The translations under genes and the position numbers were made by a program. The notes beneath the pieces were generated by a model. That model worked only from the letters and a program-made list of their open reading frames with translations, did not search any database and was not told the origin of the DNA. Below, in pieces: positions 62,724 to 64,000 of a stretch of DNA of 64,000 nucleotides. This DNA comes from Mariannaea sp. PMI_226 (taxonomy: Eukaryota; Ascomycota; Sordariomycetes; Hypocreales; Nectriaceae). The stretch is taken from the NCBI GenBank assembly GCA_024336345.1, contig JANFOG010000020.1, forward strand, positions 310,001 through 374,000. The letters run 5' to 3'. The first letter of the stretch is position 1. Every line of letters starts with the position of its first letter.

Positions 62724-64000
62724 CTACAATGCTATCACCAACCTTTTGCGTTGCCTTCCGCTTTTCTGTCCCTTCGCAAGCAAAATGTCCGTGATTTTAT
62801 CGTCCTCCTCCACGTCTGGAGAATGATGCTGTTTAGCTGCATTGTTCCTGCCTCTCTGTCCCTTTGCCTGTTGACGAGTAACTCGAGTTGTGACTCTAGC
62901 AGCAACCTGAGGCCGTTTTCGCCGAGGTTGATGTTGGTCTAGTAGGTCAGCTGCGTCTTCCTCGTCAAGAGTTGACCCTAGCTCGAATTGAGAGTAGTTC
63001 CGACGCGCTGACCTCTGAACGCCACTTCGTGTTGACTTTTGAGGCGCAAGTTGATGATCGGGAATCGCACGTTCGTTGTCAAATGGTTCACAATTATGTG
63101 GTCGACCCTGGGATATTCCCATCGGAGGACGCTGTACTTGAAGAAGAGGGTCGTCAATTTCTCGAGATCGTTTGAGTGCCAAAATGGATCCAAGTCTTCC
63201 CTCTTAGTGGCTTATCTTGACCAGCTAACTCGAGGAGTATGTGAGCACAAGGCAAGCCGTATTGAGCCTTCGTAGAGCCTGTACACGCTAGTAAAGGCTT
63301 CTTGGAGATCCGGACTGATTCCATAAGCCTGTGGATCTCGTTGAGCTGGTCTAGCGCTCAACATGTGACACTTAGAGGCAGCTGGCTAAGCCACTCTCTT
63401 CCTGAGAACTGGTTCCGAATGGTGGTGTTTGCTTGTTGTATTTTGTCTTTATATAGCTGACGTTTATCCACTGTCTGACCGGCTGTGGCTTCTTCGACAT
63501 CAGGGAGGTCAGACCGAAGGGATAGTGGTAGGTCTTCAGAGAATGATGGTTTGACTCGGCCGGTGCTGTTGTAATCAAACCGAAGTTCCGATAATGGCGA
63601 GTATAGCAGCATGCCCATTCTTTCTTCAAGGGTAAATATGTGTTCTTGAGATACCTCAGAATTGGCTCTTGGTGTTCAAAGGTCTCTTAAAGTTGCTTCC
63701 ATGCTTGATCTTCGCGCTCGTAGACGGATTTGCGGCTCTCGGCCTTCTCGCCTCCGCGCGGCCGCGTTGAGCGCCCGTCATCTTGCTTGATACTCCAATA
63801 TCTCTGCTTGGACCCGGTTGCCCATGTCTGTAGATAGACATACTCAAAGAGCCAGATCAAGTTAGCGTAACCAGCGAGTATGGTGTGGTCACGACTGACA
63901 TCGACGCGGTGGGCGGAAGAGCGGCTTGCCCACATGGTTTGGAAGGCGAGGAGCAGGTAGGCGACAGTGCCAAAGGTATAGAATCCTATTTTCTATATTG
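62724..64000 (-). pseudogene. Third MULE transposase relic, runs off the window
   Basis: On the minus strand, fragments in several frames follow the fungal MULE order: YANLIWLFEYVYLQTW (near 63870), KRYWS..., VYEREDQAW, then CYTRHYRNFGLITTAPAES, HSLKTYHYP, then CTGSTKAQYGLPCAH (a SWIM-like site near 63240), and IDDPLLQVQRPPMGISQGRP leading to a basic tail at 62724-63182. Frame changes at about 63650, 63360 and 63180 break it. It is not close to the other two MULEs. The 5' part lies beyond the right edge. Confidence 0.72.

Noticed and set aside
1..64000. CRISPR arrays, tRNA and rRNA genes
   Set aside because: No regularly spaced repeats, cloverleaf boxes or rRNA-like blocks were seen; CRISPR is not expected in a fungal nuclear genome.

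Overview
The window is nuclear DNA of a filamentous ascomycete (Pezizomycotina). The evidence is short 48-86 bp introns with GT...AG ends and CTGAC/TACTAAT-like branch points, plus typical mould families: fungal-type APH kinases, Fung_rhodopsin-like membrane protein, OrsD domain, Yap1-type bZIP, fungal-specific transcription factor, RGS, and fungal hAT, MULE, piggyBac and PIF transposons. I cannot name the species. It looks like an accessory, repeat-rich region: intact genes are islands among transposon relics, and many breaks are C-to-T type (Gln codons turned to stop, Arg to Cys), as repeat-induced point mutation would leave.

Layout. 0-14 kb: three aminoglycoside-phosphotransferase-like kinases, two of them tail-to-tail with a small Cys/His protein of one shared family, between fragments of an OrsD-like gene, a papain-like protease, a frameshifted rhodopsin-like membrane protein and a piggyBac relic. 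14-18 kb: AT-hook gene fragments and a free-standing SPT23/MGA2-type DNA-binding protein. 18-24 kb: a nested wreck, with a gene fragment cut by a hAT element (19105-22719) whose far side is half of a MULE; the hAT intron carries a 249-bp MITE. 24.9-25.3 kb: a broken CRESS-virus-like Rep helicase relic.

25.8-37.1 kb: a gene set that looks like a small metabolic cluster: cytochrome P450, zinc alcohol dehydrogenase, an enzyme resembling the indoleamine-dioxygenase/PrnB superfamily, a fungal-specific transcription factor without a zinc cluster, and a truncated SDR. Inverted copies of one ~195-bp repeat lie at each edge (25493-25687 and 37123-37317). Splice models for the four complete genes keep frame throughout.

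37-48 kb: PIF/Harbinger and C2H2 fragments, a small secreted Cys-rich protein, a Yap1-like pseudogene split by an 840-bp retroposed insert with 14-bp target duplication, and an intact F-box-like gene. 48.7-53.8 kb: an intact MULE (908-aa transposase, ~65-bp terminal inverted repeats, 9-bp target duplication) beside a 47-bp perfect palindrome, then a decayed, divergent MULE. 55-62 kb: an AT-hook multi-domain gene of unknown function with one premature stop, two RGS-domain genes, and a membrane RING-H2 gene. 62.7 kb to the end: a third MULE relic running off the window.

I saw no tRNA, rRNA or CRISPR array. Functions are from motif recognition by eye; no searches were run.
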